IMG/VR virus record: IMGVR_UViG_3300021061_000030
Coordinates: 1-42,425 of that record
Strand: one strand, 5' to 3'
Source of the DNA: a virus
Length of the DNA stretch: 42,425 nt
Of this stretch, positions 22,793 to 32,542 are shown one piece after another (position 1 is the first letter of the stretch; each line of letters begins with the position of its first letter). Under the pieces are notes generated by a model that saw only the letters and a list, made by a program, of their open reading frames with translations, was not told where the DNA came from and ran no database searches. A program made the translations under genes and the position numbers.

Positions 22793-23140
22793 ATGGCAGC
22801 AGGCGCATCCGGCCCTAGTGGCATCGTAAACCTCTACACGCTTCCCGCGCGCGACAATGCGGGCGCACAGATCGCGGACCAGCGCATCACCGTGGACAGT
22901 ACTGCGGGCGGCGTTCAGGGGACGGCCTACACGCAATCCTACGTCGTTACCGTTGAACTCGACGTGCAGGACGCCGACGTGATGGTGACCTTCGACGGGA
23001 GCGCGCCCACGAGCACGAACGGGCACCGGCTCTATGCCGGCCAGATGATGACGTGGAAGAAAGAGCGGTTCAACGCCGCGAAGTTCATCCGCCAAGGGAG
23101 CACTAACGCGGCGATTCAAGTCAGCCCAAGCGCGATCTAA
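22793..23140 (+). CDS. Structural beta-rich protein
   Basis: This 115-residue protein contains DVMVTFDGSAPTSTNGHRLYAG, a pattern seen in small phage head or tail proteins of unknown role, followed by an IRQGSTNAAIQVSP end. It starts at ATG 22793 after CAAGGAATC. It may be a decoration or tail-accessory protein. Confidence 0.6.
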   Translation: MAAGASGPSGIVNLYTLPARDNAGAQIADQRITVDSTAGGVQGTAYTQSYVVTVELDVQDADVMVTFDGSAPTSTNGHRLYAGQMMTWKKERFNAAKFIRQGSTNAAIQVSPSAI

Positions 23141-23144
23141 TCCC

Positions 23145-23834
23145 ATGGCCCTTTCTGGCAATCCCGTTGTCCTAGGAAACAACGCCAACCGTCCGGCCGG
23201 GTCAGTGTCGCCCGTTGGTAGCTCTTCGTCAACGACGACGGACAACGCGATCGTACGCTGGGACGGTACTACCGGCACGTTGATTCAAAACAGCGCCGTC
23301 ACCGTCGCCGACACGACGGGAGCCATGGCGTGGGATTCTGGCCAAAACGCCCTCCTCACTGCCGCCTCGGGACGGTCGCTGATTTTGCAGTCGGGCGGCG
23401 TAACGGCACTCACCTTGGACTCCTCGCAGAACGCGACCTTCGCGGGCGAGGTTCGAGGGGCCGGGAACATTTACATCACAACGGGAAGCACGAGGCTGTC
23501 GGCCGCGGCTGACGGCGTCCTTAGAATTTCAAACGCCGCCGCCACGGACTTTAGCCGCCTTCAGTTCGGCGGGACGTCCGCGAGCTTCCCGGCGCTGAAG
23601 CGTCTGAGCGCTGCACTACAGGTTATCACAGCGGACGACGGAGGCTACGCGGAACTTCACGCGTTGCGGCTACTCCTGAGTGGAACGACGCAGATTCGCG
23701 CGGGAACCGGAACGCCGGAGGGTGCGGTCACAGCTCCTGTTGGTTCACTGTTCCTCCGCACGGACGGCGGTGCGTCGACCACCCTGTACGTCAAGGAGTC
23801 TGGCGCAGGGAATACAGGTTGGATCGCTAAATAG
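23145..23834 (+). CDS. Tail fibre or spike-like protein
   Basis: This 229-residue protein has the NAIVRWDGTTGTLIQNSAVTVADTTGAM signature (about residues 34-60) common in phage tail fibres, and a C-terminal end GSLFLRTDGGASTTLYVKESG typical of fibre tips. Between are beta repeats. It may bind host receptors. It starts at ATG 23145, four bases after the previous stop. Confidence 0.65.
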   Translation: MALSGNPVVLGNNANRPAGSVSPVGSSSSTTTDNAIVRWDGTTGTLIQNSAVTVADTTGAMAWDSGQNALLTAASGRSLILQSGGVTALTLDSSQNATFAGEVRGAGNIYITTGSTRLSAAADGVLRISNAAATDFSRLQFGGTSASFPALKRLSAALQVITADDGGYAELHALRLLLSGTTQIRAGTGTPEGAVTAPVGSLFLRTDGGASTTLYVKESGAGNTGWIAK

Positions 23835-23843
23835 CACACAGCA

Positions 23844-24140
23844 ATGCCCTACTCGCGTTCTACGTATCGCATGGCTGGATTCTCAGCTGTGCCGGTGTAC
23901 CAAAACGGTGGCACCAATCCGGTCAGCGTTACATGCACATCCGCTTTCAAAAGGCGTTACGTCAATGATGCTGACCCAAACGACTCGGAGGAGTCTTCTA
24001 AAGAGTTGGCGGTGTCCTTTGATCTACTTGCGGCGCCCGCCACCCAAACCACCGTTTCGGTCGGAGGCGGTGTAACCGTGACCGATGCGCAGCTCGCGGC
24101 GCTTATTCGCCGTCGTAGTGAAATCGCGGGAGGCTTGTGA
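23844..24140 (+). CDS. Hypothetical structural-region protein
   Basis: This 98-residue protein starts at ATG 23844, nine bases after the fibre-like gene. It has a Ser/Thr-rich strand-like body and a helical end (TDAQLAALIRRRSEIAGG). Its stop overlaps the next start (TGATG). No family is recognised. Confidence 0.6.
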   Translation: MPYSRSTYRMAGFSAVPVYQNGGTNPVSVTCTSAFKRRYVNDADPNDSEESSKELAVSFDLLAAPATQTTVSVGGGVTVTDAQLAALIRRRSEIAGGL

Positions 24141-24307
24141 TGACGCTCGAACATCGGCAGGCGGACATCACGGCCCAGCTGGCGCAGAACAACGTTCGCG
24201 ACTTGATCGCGAACCTCGCGCGAGCGTTTGAGGAGCGGGACGCTTTGCAGGCGAAGATAACGGAGTTGGAGGCTAAACTCGCGGAGGCGACGAAGCCTGT
24301 AATCTGA
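24140..24307 (+). CDS. Small coiled-coil protein
   Basis: This 55-residue protein is fully helical with heptad-like Leu spacing (LARAFEERDALQAKITELEAKLAEA), a likely coiled coil. It overlaps both neighbours by one-base TGATG junctions, which suggests translational coupling. It could be a tail assembly chaperone or fibre accessory. Confidence 0.65.
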   Translation: MTLEHRQADITAQLAQNNVRDLIANLARAFEERDALQAKITELEAKLAEATKPVI

Positions 24308-26838
24308 TGGACCGTTACCGGACATATGGCCCGATGGACGACGTTCCGATTGCGGACGGCGACGACGGCTTTGTCGGGGTCGATCAGTACACGACGCCAG
24401 AGAACCTGGGCCCGCGTCTGGTTCAGGATGCGGTGAACGTCGATTTCAGCACGCAGGATGCGGTCACGCGCGGGGGGTTCGTATGCACGGCTTCTGTGGC
24501 ATTTGGGTGGACATTGAGAACCCAAGCCCAGTCGAACTCGTGGAGTTCGGTTACCTTCGGCGACAACCTTTTTGTTGCTGTGTCCAGGAACGCCGCTCCA
24601 GGTCCCACCACGAATCAAGTGATGACCTCTCCGGATGGTACTGCATGGACAATTCGTTCCAGCTCCATGTTCGGGACGTGGGTGGCTGTCGCATTTGGTT
24701 CGGGCACATATGTCGCCGTGAACAGCGACGGGGTCGCTGCGACGGCGATAATGACTTCCGCGGACGGAATAACATGGACCACCCGATCGGCCTCAGAGGG
24801 GTCCAGTTGGAATTCGGTAACATATGGGAATGGGCTGTTCGTCGCGGTGGCTCAGGCGGTGGCTAGCGACGGCGTGATGACCAGTCCGGATGGGATCACG
24901 TGGACAAGTCGAACATCGGCCGCGAATAACAGGTGGAAGTCGGTAGCGTATGGAAACGGGGTGTTTGTTGCTGTGTCCACGACGGGCACCGGCAACCGCG
25001 TGATGTCGTCTTCCGACGGAATCACGTGGACCGCAAGAGCGTCAGCCGCCGACGATGATTGGACCTCAGTGGCATATGGGAACGGCGTTTTCGTCGCAGT
25101 CGCTTTAGCTGGCAGTGGATCACGCATCATGACATCGCCTGATGGGGTGACATGGACGGCACGAGCCAATCCAGAGTCCGCGCGGGCGTGGGTGTCCGTC
25201 GTCTACGGGGCCGGCAGTGGTATCTTTGTGGCCGTCTCTAACGGCCCACACGTCATTGTGTCATCGGACGGTATAACATGGAGCACCCGCACAATTCCTA
25301 GTAGTTGGTCTGGCTCAGCCATTACCTACGGAAAAGGATTGTTTGTTGGAGTCTCAGGCAACTCGACGATTGCCCAGCAGGTGCTGGTATCTTCGGGTGG
25401 CATCTATGCCTCCTCAAATTTCTCGGACCCCAACGACCCAGGCGCCATTTATGTTGCGTTGGCTGGTGCATACTCAGCGTTCTTCTATGCTCACGGTAGC
25501 ACTCCGCGCGTGGTAGACTACCCGTCCGGTGAGGAGGTGTCCGAACAGTCCACGTTAGTTCAGGCCAATAACAAGGTCTATATATTCCGCGGGCCCAATG
25601 AGACGCCGCTCGTCTGGGATGGGGACTGGTCAACGACATTTACGGTGGCCACCGGCTCGATTCCGGCGAGTGTCCAAGCCTTGTATTGCCAGAATCGTCT
25701 TTGGGCCATTGATGGCAAGGACACGTTATCTGCATCCGACGTGCTGGACTTCACTACTTGGAATAATCTCGACAACTCGTTTAACCTGTCGAAGGGCGAT
25801 TCCAACTACCTAGTCACTACCTACCCCTTTGGCGACACCACGATCCTCGTCTTCAAGAATCGAAGCATTCTGGCAATAAGCGGTGTTGACGGCTCCCTCG
25901 GCGACATTGTCGCCACGGAGATTACGCGACAGGTGGGCGCCATTGGAATCAACGCCGTTGTGTCGGTCGGGCCCGACGTCGTGTACATGAGCGACCGGAA
26001 CATCAACCTAATCACGCTCACGGCGACAAACAACGCGGTCCAGCACAAGACGCTTCCCCTGTCGCGGAACATCCAGCGCCTGTTCAACCGGGTGAACTGG
26101 AATTTCGCGTACAAGGTCTCGATGGGCTACAACGACAACAAGCTCTACGTGGCCATCCCGCTGGACAACTCGACCGTTTGCAACGCGGTAGTCGTCTACA
26201 ATTTCGTTACGGAGAATTGGTACGGGGAATGGAATTTCGCCGATGGCCTCGGCATGTCTATCCAAGGATGGGCAGTCGCGAACTATCTCGGCCTTCAACG
26301 CATGCATGCGATCACGGAGGACGGGCGAATCTTCGTCACGGACGAAGGCTCAAACGACATAACCGGGACAACGGTAGCGGAGATTTCGTCTTCGGTGACA
26401 ACGCGAGCCTACCGCATGACCGACGAGAACCGCGTCAACCGCCGTATGTGGGCGGACATCTCGACGTGGCGGCCGTCCTACTCCGTCACGGCGTACGTGG
26501 ACGGGGCTTCCGAGTCCTCGGCGCTCATCACGAACCAGACCTATTCGCGGTCGCAGTCGTGGATTTTCGGGGATTCGATGTACAATCTCAACAATTCCGG
26601 CGACAACTACAACCGCGCTGGCAGGAAGGATTATGCGGGGCTGCCGAGCGAAAGCATCCAGCCGCAAAGCGGGTTCCTACCGGAGATGCGGCAGGACTAC
26701 CGTATTCCGCTCATCTTCCGGCGCAAGGGCCGGCTGGTCTGGTACAAGGTCGAAAACGCGCAAGGCGTGCTGTCGCTGAACGGCATTGGCGGGGAAGCGC
26801 GTACCGGCGACCGCAACAATTTCACTCAGGTACTCTGA
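24307..26838 (+). CDS. Beta-propeller tail hub or nozzle-like protein
   Basis: This 843-residue protein starts at ATG 24307. Residues about 75-335 contain seven similar blades with a W-SV-YGNG-FVAV core followed by MTSPDGITWT-type turns, about 35-45 residues each, forming a BNR/sialidase-like propeller. The second half (about 360-840) has strand-rich segments such as PLVWDGDWSTTF that fit P22 gp10-type packaged-DNA stabilisation proteins. The blade DNA looks less GC-rich at third codon positions than the surroundings, suggesting acquisition. It probably closes the portal channel; the propeller may bind a surface ligand. Confidence 0.65.
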   Translation: MDRYRTYGPMDDVPIADGDDGFVGVDQYTTPENLGPRLVQDAVNVDFSTQDAVTRGGFVCTASVAFGWTLRTQAQSNSWSSVTFGDNLFVAVSRNAAPGPTTNQVMTSPDGTAWTIRSSSMFGTWVAVAFGSGTYVAVNSDGVAATAIMTSADGITWTTRSASEGSSWNSVTYGNGLFVAVAQAVASDGVMTSPDGITWTSRTSAANNRWKSVAYGNGVFVAVSTTGTGNRVMSSSDGITWTARASAADDDWTSVAYGNGVFVAVALAGSGSRIMTSPDGVTWTARANPESARAWVSVVYGAGSGIFVAVSNGPHVIVSSDGITWSTRTIPSSWSGSAITYGKGLFVGVSGNSTIAQQVLVSSGGIYASSNFSDPNDPGAIYVALAGAYSAFFYAHGSTPRVVDYPSGEEVSEQSTLVQANNKVYIFRGPNETPLVWDGDWSTTFTVATGSIPASVQALYCQNRLWAIDGKDTLSASDVLDFTTWNNLDNSFNLSKGDSNYLVTTYPFGDTTILVFKNRSILAISGVDGSLGDIVATEITRQVGAIGINAVVSVGPDVVYMSDRNINLITLTATNNAVQHKTLPLSRNIQRLFNRVNWNFAYKVSMGYNDNKLYVAIPLDNSTVCNAVVVYNFVTENWYGEWNFADGLGMSIQGWAVANYLGLQRMHAITEDGRIFVTDEGSNDITGTTVAEISSSVTTRAYRMTDENRVNRRMWADISTWRPSYSVTAYVDGASESSALITNQTYSRSQSWIFGDSMYNLNNSGDNYNRAGRKDYAGLPSESIQPQSGFLPEMRQDYRIPLIFRRKGRLVWYKVENAQGVLSLNGIGGEARTGDRNNFTQVL

Positions 26839-27314
26839 TGGCCAACGTCACTCCAGGCTATACCTTCACGTCGGCGTCGGACCCGATCACTTTCACCAAG
26901 CTAAATCTGATTGCACAGCCAACCGTGACGATTGGGACGGCCGAGGTCACCAACACGATGCTGGCGAGCTCAAATGGCATCGGTTACGTATCCGGCACGG
27001 GTGGCGCCGTGACGCAGGCCACAAGCAAGAGTACAGGCGTAACGATCAACAAGCCCTGTGGCACGATCACGATGAACAACGCTGCCCTGAACGCGGGGAC
27101 GAGCGTGGGGTTCACGGTGACGAACAGCGTCGTCGCGGCAACGGACGTCGTCACCGTCAACATCAAGTCCGGCGCCACCGCCGACTCCTACACAGTCACG
27201 GTCGATGCTGTCGCCGCCGGCTCCTTCCGAATCTCCCTCCGAAACTACACGGGCGGCAATCTCTCCGAGGCGGTCGTTCTGTCGTTCGGGCTCATCAAAG
27301 CAGTCGCCGCTTAA
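26838..27314 (+). CDS. Fibre- or tail-tip-like beta protein
   Basis: This 158-residue protein starts at ATG 26838, overlapping the previous stop. Its TGVTINKPCGTITMNNAALNAG followed by an immunoglobulin-like pattern of strands (GFTVTNS, DVVTVNIKSG, YTVTVDAVAAGSF) recurs in phage and metaviromic tail proteins. It is probably part of the tail or capsid surface. Confidence 0.6.
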   Translation: MANVTPGYTFTSASDPITFTKLNLIAQPTVTIGTAEVTNTMLASSNGIGYVSGTGGAVTQATSKSTGVTINKPCGTITMNNAALNAGTSVGFTVTNSVVAATDVVTVNIKSGATADSYTVTVDAVAAGSFRISLRNYTGGNLSEAVVLSFGLIKAVAA

Positions 27315-27317
27315 CCC

Positions 27318-29399
27318 ATGGCCTCAATCAACGACTATATCCGCTTTCGGAGCGTACCGACGAACACGCCAGGGGTTAATCGCCAGATTTTGGAGGTGGA
27401 CCCGGACGCGCCGCCGGAGGTGCAAGAGGCTGTGCGCCTGGCGAATCAGACCAACGCCGGATACGGTGGAAACATCACCGCGGATGGTCTCGTTGGGATG
27501 GTTCAAAGCACCCTCGGTTCCGGCTATTCGGCCACGCCGGGAGCCGAGTCGTACGCGCCCGTCAATTCGGTCACCGCGGCGCAGCAAGCCGAACTGTACG
27601 GAGATCCCGAGCCACCGCCGCCCGTTTCGGCACCTTCCGTTCCAGTCGCACCTCCGCCGGCGCAATTCAATCCGCCGCCCATCGCTCCCTCCGTCCCTTC
27701 GCAGACGCCGGTTCAGACTCCGACGGTTCCTCCGCCTGTTGCGATGGGTATGATGCGAAGCACGGCGTCAACACCCCAGACGGCCTCTCTTCCAACGATG
27801 AACACGCCCGAAGGGATGCGCGACCTCTACTCGGAAGGGGCCAACACCCTCCAGGCGCAGATCGCGTTGGCGCCCGATCAGTGGGCCGCGTACAACGAGT
27901 GGGCGCCGAAGTACGTAAACACGGACTTAAATCTCCTCCGTAATTCCCTGTTCGGCTCGGTGGACGTGGGCCAGTTCTTCGGCTTGAACGCCGAGGGTCA
28001 GCCGACCCGCAACACCGAGTTTTGGCAGGGCTACCAAGATGCCGGCGGCTGGGGCGCGGGCGGCGGCCAACAGTGGCTTGACCAGGCGGTCAACACTTCC
28101 ACCTACCTCGATCAGGCTGCAATCCAACGAGGTGGCGGCCTCATGGGCATCAATCAGGCGCTCACGCAGGCGGCGAGTGAGCAGAGCCAGCGGGCGAACA
28201 CGGCGCAGCGAACGGCCGACCTCAATGACGTGCGCAATTTGGGCGGCATGGCGCAACAGCTCTACCAGGACGCCAACCCGCAGCTTTACGGTTATCGCAA
28301 CGTCATCTCGGATCGGGCACTCCAAGGCGTCGCTCCGACGGCCGCATACAACCAGATGGCGGGGATTGCCCAGCAGGGGTTCGCACCTCTCCAAAGCGGT
28401 CAGATTCGTGATGTCGGGAGCAACTTCGCGATGCCCACGGTGGGGGCGCCCAATTCCTACAACAATGTCCGCGCGGCCACCTCGGACGCCGGCTTGCAGA
28501 GCGCGATGGGGTCTTTGGGCTACACCGGAAGCGACATCCAGCGCACACTCGAGCAACAGGCGTTGCAGGGATTGCAGCTCGGGCGCGGTTTGTCTGCGGA
28601 GGAAACGCGCGACGCGACGCAGGCCGCGCGCGAGGCATTCGCGGCGCGCGGACTCATTAACAGCAACGCGGCCATCGGTCAGGAGGTTTTGAACCGCGAT
28701 GCGGTGGCGCGTCAGCGCGAGGCGGAGCGGCGCGCATTCGCTCAGTCGGTCGACGCGACGGGATTCGGCCAGCGCCAGCAGGGGTTCGCGAACGCACTTG
28801 GCTACTCGAACGCGGCGCAGAACTACGCTGGCATGGGCTTGCAGGCCGACCTCGCCAATCAGGGGATGGGGCTCAATTACGCCCAGCTCGGTCTCAACGC
28901 AGGAATGGCGAACCAGCAGGCGCAGCTCGCGACGAACCAACTCAACCAACAGGGAGCGCTCGCGAACCAGCAGGCAGACATCACCCGCAATAATCAGGCC
29001 CTCCAGTACGGCGATTTCAACCGGCAGGGCTTGCAACAACAGTTCGCGAACCTCGGTTACGTCGATCAGGCGGAGATGCAGCGGCGCCAGTTCGAGGATC
29101 AACGTTTGCAGCAGGCGTTTCAGAACTTCGCCGGCACGTCGTTCGACCCGTATCAGGGCGTGCTCGGCCGCACGTCGGCGAACCAGGGCACGAACGCGGG
29201 TATTTTCGGTACGAGCGGGGCGACGACCGGGCAGTTGGGGAATGTGTACAACCAGACAAACCCGTTCAATTCGTACGCGTCTGACCTCTACAACACGAAT
29301 TTCAACGCGGATCAGGCGAACAAGATTTCCGGAAGGAACAACCGCTCGGCCCTCTGGGGCTCGTTCATGTCCATGCTTGGCGGAATCGTCCCGGGTTAA
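27318..29399 (+). CDS. Large Gln/Ala-rich ejection-type protein
   Basis: This 693-residue protein is rich in Gln, Ala and Asn, with Pro-rich N-terminal segment (about 95-145) and long helical Gln/Ala repeats (about 400-640). It is the first of three similar large genes after the tail proteins, as with P22 gp7/gp20/gp16, whose products are ejected with the DNA. The assignment rests on position and composition, not on sequence identity. Confidence 0.65.
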   Translation: MASINDYIRFRSVPTNTPGVNRQILEVDPDAPPEVQEAVRLANQTNAGYGGNITADGLVGMVQSTLGSGYSATPGAESYAPVNSVTAAQQAELYGDPEPPPPVSAPSVPVAPPPAQFNPPPIAPSVPSQTPVQTPTVPPPVAMGMMRSTASTPQTASLPTMNTPEGMRDLYSEGANTLQAQIALAPDQWAAYNEWAPKYVNTDLNLLRNSLFGSVDVGQFFGLNAEGQPTRNTEFWQGYQDAGGWGAGGGQQWLDQAVNTSTYLDQAAIQRGGGLMGINQALTQAASEQSQRANTAQRTADLNDVRNLGGMAQQLYQDANPQLYGYRNVISDRALQGVAPTAAYNQMAGIAQQGFAPLQSGQIRDVGSNFAMPTVGAPNSYNNVRAATSDAGLQSAMGSLGYTGSDIQRTLEQQALQGLQLGRGLSAEETRDATQAAREAFAARGLINSNAAIGQEVLNRDAVARQREAERRAFAQSVDATGFGQRQQGFANALGYSNAAQNYAGMGLQADLANQGMGLNYAQLGLNAGMANQQAQLATNQLNQQGALANQQADITRNNQALQYGDFNRQGLQQQFANLGYVDQAEMQRRQFEDQRLQQAFQNFAGTSFDPYQGVLGRTSANQGTNAGIFGTSGATTGQLGNVYNQTNPFNSYASDLYNTNFNADQANKISGRNNRSALWGSFMSMLGGIVPG

Positions 29400-29402
29400 A
29401 CC

Positions 29403-30710
29403 ATGCCATACGCACCAGGAGTCCAGGACATCAGCGGTCAGTTGCTCGGGCGCGGGATTAGTGACCTCGGCGCCGGGATCGGCCGTTTCATCGAGGCTAG
29501 GCAGAGGCGCAACGAGCAGAACAACGTTTTCCTCTCTAAGGCGAAGGCCACGGAGAGCTTCATCAAGAACAATCCGGAGAAGTTCGGCGGCGAGGAGTCG
29601 GTTAAACAGTTCCTTTCGGTCGATCCGAAGGAGTCGCCCGAAGCGCGCTACAACCGTCTGCAAGGGGCGCTGGAGAACACGATCCTTCAAACCAAGCTGC
29701 AAGAGCAGCAGCAGCAGGCGCAGATGCGTCAATTGGAGATCCAGCGCGCTCAGCAGCAGCAGGCGCAATTGGAGCGACTGCGGCAGTTCCAGCAGATGAG
29801 CCAGGGTGTCGGCCGCGGCGTCTACGCTCCGCAGGTTCAGGACCGGATGCAGCAGCAGATGGCCCAGAACCCGTTTATGGCGCAGGCGGCACAGCTCGCG
29901 CAGGCTACCGGGCAGGCGCCGGCCCCCGAGACCTTGGCGCAGATTCAAGCGCAGAAGGAGATCGCGGCCGCGAAGCCGAAGGACACGATGGTCCTTGAGC
30001 GCGTTCGCCAGTCCGGACCGAGGGGCGAGCCCATCGAGGTCACGTACGACGCCACGACCGGAAAGAAGTTTGCCGAGGGCCCGGTTTCCCAGACCCCGCG
30101 CCCCTACCCGAGCGCAGAAGAGGCGGCGGAAAAGGCGTACAAGGAGGAGCGGTCGAAGGCCATGGCCGCGATGGTTCAGGAGGTCATTGGGAAGGCCCAG
30201 CAATACCAGGAAACGCTCGACCAGACCTCGCGCGCGCGTGCGTTGCTCGAGCAGGACACGAAGCAGGGCCGTGGCGAAACGACGGTTCGCGCCCTTCAGC
30301 AGGCAATCAACTTCCTCGTTCCGGGCGACAAGCCCGTCTTCGACACGTCGAAGTCGGAGACCTTGCAGACGGCTTATGCCGACATGGCGGTCACGGCGGC
30401 GGCTCGCCTCAAGGGCCAAGGCCAGATCACGCAGCCGGAACGCGAGCTCCTGGCCAACACCGTTGCGAAGTTCACGGACTCGGCCAAAGGCGCAAGCTAC
30501 ATCATGGACTTCATGGACGCGGTTGCCCGGCGCGAGATCGCGAGAGGCGAGTATTTCGCGGACATCGAGGCGAGCGATCGTGCGGTCACCGCGAAGGACA
30601 ATCAGCAGTTCTACCGCGACAACCCGATTTCCAAATTCCTGAAGTCGGACCTGAAACAGACGGGCGAAGAGTCGAAGACGGTTGACGACATTCTCAAGAA
30701 ATACCGCTGA
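29403..30710 (+). CDS. Coiled-coil ejection-type protein
   Basis: This 435-residue protein has a Gln-rich coiled coil at about residues 85-150 and a helical body. It overlaps the next gene (TGATG). Its composition and neighbours fit an internal virion or ejection protein; it has no enzymatic motif. Confidence 0.65.
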   Translation: MPYAPGVQDISGQLLGRGISDLGAGIGRFIEARQRRNEQNNVFLSKAKATESFIKNNPEKFGGEESVKQFLSVDPKESPEARYNRLQGALENTILQTKLQEQQQQAQMRQLEIQRAQQQQAQLERLRQFQQMSQGVGRGVYAPQVQDRMQQQMAQNPFMAQAAQLAQATGQAPAPETLAQIQAQKEIAAAKPKDTMVLERVRQSGPRGEPIEVTYDATTGKKFAEGPVSQTPRPYPSAEEAAEKAYKEERSKAMAAMVQEVIGKAQQYQETLDQTSRARALLEQDTKQGRGETTVRALQQAINFLVPGDKPVFDTSKSETLQTAYADMAVTAAARLKGQGQITQPERELLANTVAKFTDSAKGASYIMDFMDAVARREIARGEYFADIEASDRAVTAKDNQQFYRDNPISKFLKSDLKQTGEESKTVDDILKKYR

Positions 30711-32488
30711 TGGCCACGCTCAAAGAGCTTGAGGCGGCGCTGGTGAAGGCCGATGCCGCCGGCAACACGGAGGACGCGCAGATTTTGGCGACGGAGATTC
30801 GGCGTATGCGCGCGCAGACGGCCGCTCCGGCGGCGCGTCCCGTCGCTGGTCCGCCGGCTGATCCGAAGATCCAGGCACAGCGCCAGCAATGGGCTCAGGG
30901 CGGCGCGGGGGAGCGCGCGGCGATGCTTTTCCGGAACTTCCTCCCCTACTCGAAGGAGCCGGCGAAGCGGATGGCCGGAGCGGTCGTTGACGCGGGGCTG
31001 GAGGGCGGCGGGGCGGCCGTCGGGCAGGCCGTGGGAGCGGCAGGCGGCCCGTTCGCGCCAGTCACGGTGCCGGTGGGTGGGTTCATCGGGGGCGCCGCCG
31101 GGAACGCGGTCGGCCAACTACGGCGCGGGAACCCTTTCAACGTAGGGAAGGCCCTTGGTGCTGGCGTCGCCGGCGCCGTCCCTGGCGGCCCGCTGGCAGC
31201 CGCCTCGGTGCGGCAGGTGGCCAAGGAGGGGGCGAAGCAGGCCGGTGGGAATGTGGCCGCCAAGGCAACGGAGACGCTCGTTTCGGAAGGGCGGATGCCG
31301 ACACTGGCGGAAGGAGCGACAGCCGCGGGTGCAGGAGTCCTTGGGACGGCGGTTGCTTCAAAACTCGACAAGGGCGTCCGTTCGGCCGCGGTTGAGTTTC
31401 GCGAGATGCAAAACGCGGTCGTTGATCGAACGATCCGCGAGGCGCAGGCCGCCGGGTATGTCGTACCTCCGTCGCGGATCGACCCCTCGCGCGTCAACAA
31501 ACTCTTTGAGAGCATTGCCGGAAAGGCGGCGACGGCTCAGGAGGCCGTAGCGCGTAATCAGGAAATCACGAACGCCCTGGCGAAAAAGGAGCTTGGCCTC
31601 CCGGTCACGGCGCAACTCACCGAAGCGACCTTGCGACAGGTGCGTGCGAATGCAGCCAAGCCGTACCAGGAGATTTCCGAAATGGCCACGAAAGCGAAGG
31701 CCGACTTGGACGCGCTTGAGCGGAAAAGCGCCCTCACGGCCACGAACCAGCACGAGCTCGAAATCCTGCGCTCGGACCCGAAATACGTGCAGGAGCAGAG
31801 CGAGCTTGCGATAAAGGCCGCGGCGGATGTGGACGCCCTCAAGAAGGCCCGGCACGACGCGCAACTCTACTACAATTCCCACTTCCGCAACGGGCGCCCA
31901 GAGGATTTGGAAAAGGCGGTCGCGGCGGAGGCGCTTTCGGAGGAATTGGAGGAGAAAATCCAGATTGCGGCGCAGAAAATTGGCCGCGATGACCTGGCGC
32001 GGCAGTTGAAGGAATCTCGCCGAAAGATCGCTAAGGCGTACGAGATCGAGAAGGCGCTGAATCTCGGCGACGCGAACGTGTCAGCACCGCTGCTCGGGCG
32101 TTCGCTGGACAAGGGGCGCCCACTGACGGGAAACTTGCGCACGATTGCGCAGACGCAGCAGAGCGCGCCGTTTCGCTCGAGCATGAGAGACGCGGCGAGC
32201 ACTCCAACGGCCGGCGTGAACCAGCTTTTGCCCTTCGGCACGGCCACGGCGGCGGCGAGCGGCGCCCCGCAGGGAATGGCAGCGGCGGCGATGTTCGCAG
32301 CGACGGGGCCGATGCGGAACATGATCCTGTCGCAGCCGTACCAGCGCTTCATGGCGCAGCCTAATCACGGGCGCCGCATGCCGGATAATCTCGCACAATT
32401 CGCGCGCATGAGCATCGAGGCGGATTCGCGGAACGAGCCGAATGGGTTTTTGCAGTTCCTCCAGACCGAGTTTCCCCGCAAACAATAA
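30710..32488 (+). CDS. Ejection-type protein with glycine-rich hydrophobic segment
   Basis: This 592-residue protein has a Gly/Ala-rich weakly hydrophobic region at about residues 85-175 (for example AAVGQAVGAAGGPF and GAGVAGAVPGGPLAAA) that could insert into membranes. A long charged coiled coil follows (about 225-450), with a short Met-rich hydrophobic stretch (about 520-540) before a polar end. It is the last of the ejection set and could help form a channel across the host envelope. Confidence 0.65.
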   Translation: MATLKELEAALVKADAAGNTEDAQILATEIRRMRAQTAAPAARPVAGPPADPKIQAQRQQWAQGGAGERAAMLFRNFLPYSKEPAKRMAGAVVDAGLEGGGAAVGQAVGAAGGPFAPVTVPVGGFIGGAAGNAVGQLRRGNPFNVGKALGAGVAGAVPGGPLAAASVRQVAKEGAKQAGGNVAAKATETLVSEGRMPTLAEGATAAGAGVLGTAVASKLDKGVRSAAVEFREMQNAVVDRTIREAQAAGYVVPPSRIDPSRVNKLFESIAGKAATAQEAVARNQEITNALAKKELGLPVTAQLTEATLRQVRANAAKPYQEISEMATKAKADLDALERKSALTATNQHELEILRSDPKYVQEQSELAIKAAADVDALKKARHDAQLYYNSHFRNGRPEDLEKAVAAEALSEELEEKIQIAAQKIGRDDLARQLKESRRKIAKAYEIEKALNLGDANVSAPLLGRSLDKGRPLTGNLRTIAQTQQSAPFRSSMRDAASTPTAGVNQLLPFGTATAAASGAPQGMAAAAMFAATGPMRNMILSQPYQRFMAQPNHGRRMPDNLAQFARMSIEADSRNEPNGFLQFLQTEFPRKQ

Positions 32489-32502
32489 CCAAAATTGTAA
32501 TT

Positions 32503-32527
32503 GCCAAGCGAAGGCTTGTCCCTTGGC
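32503..32527 (+). terminator. Alternative hairpins after the ejection genes
   Basis: CAAGC (32505-32509) can pair with GCTTG (32514-32518) around a 4-base loop, or GCCAAG (32503-32508) can pair with CTTGGC (32522-32527). The two structures exclude each other. There is no clear T-tract, so this may be an attenuator-like structure before the lipoprotein gene rather than a simple terminator. Confidence 0.4.
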
Positions 32528-32542
32528 TTGTCTCACAACCCG

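Noticed and set aside
27927-30419. An 830-codon open frame on the minus strand
   Set aside because: It mirrors the GC-rich coding sequence of the ejection-type genes on the plus strand, is Arg/Leu-rich without domain structure, and has no independent start signal.
15919-32488. Siphovirus or myovirus tail genes
   Set aside because: No tape measure, tail tube, sheath or baseplate-like gene was seen; the tail section fits a short-tailed phage.
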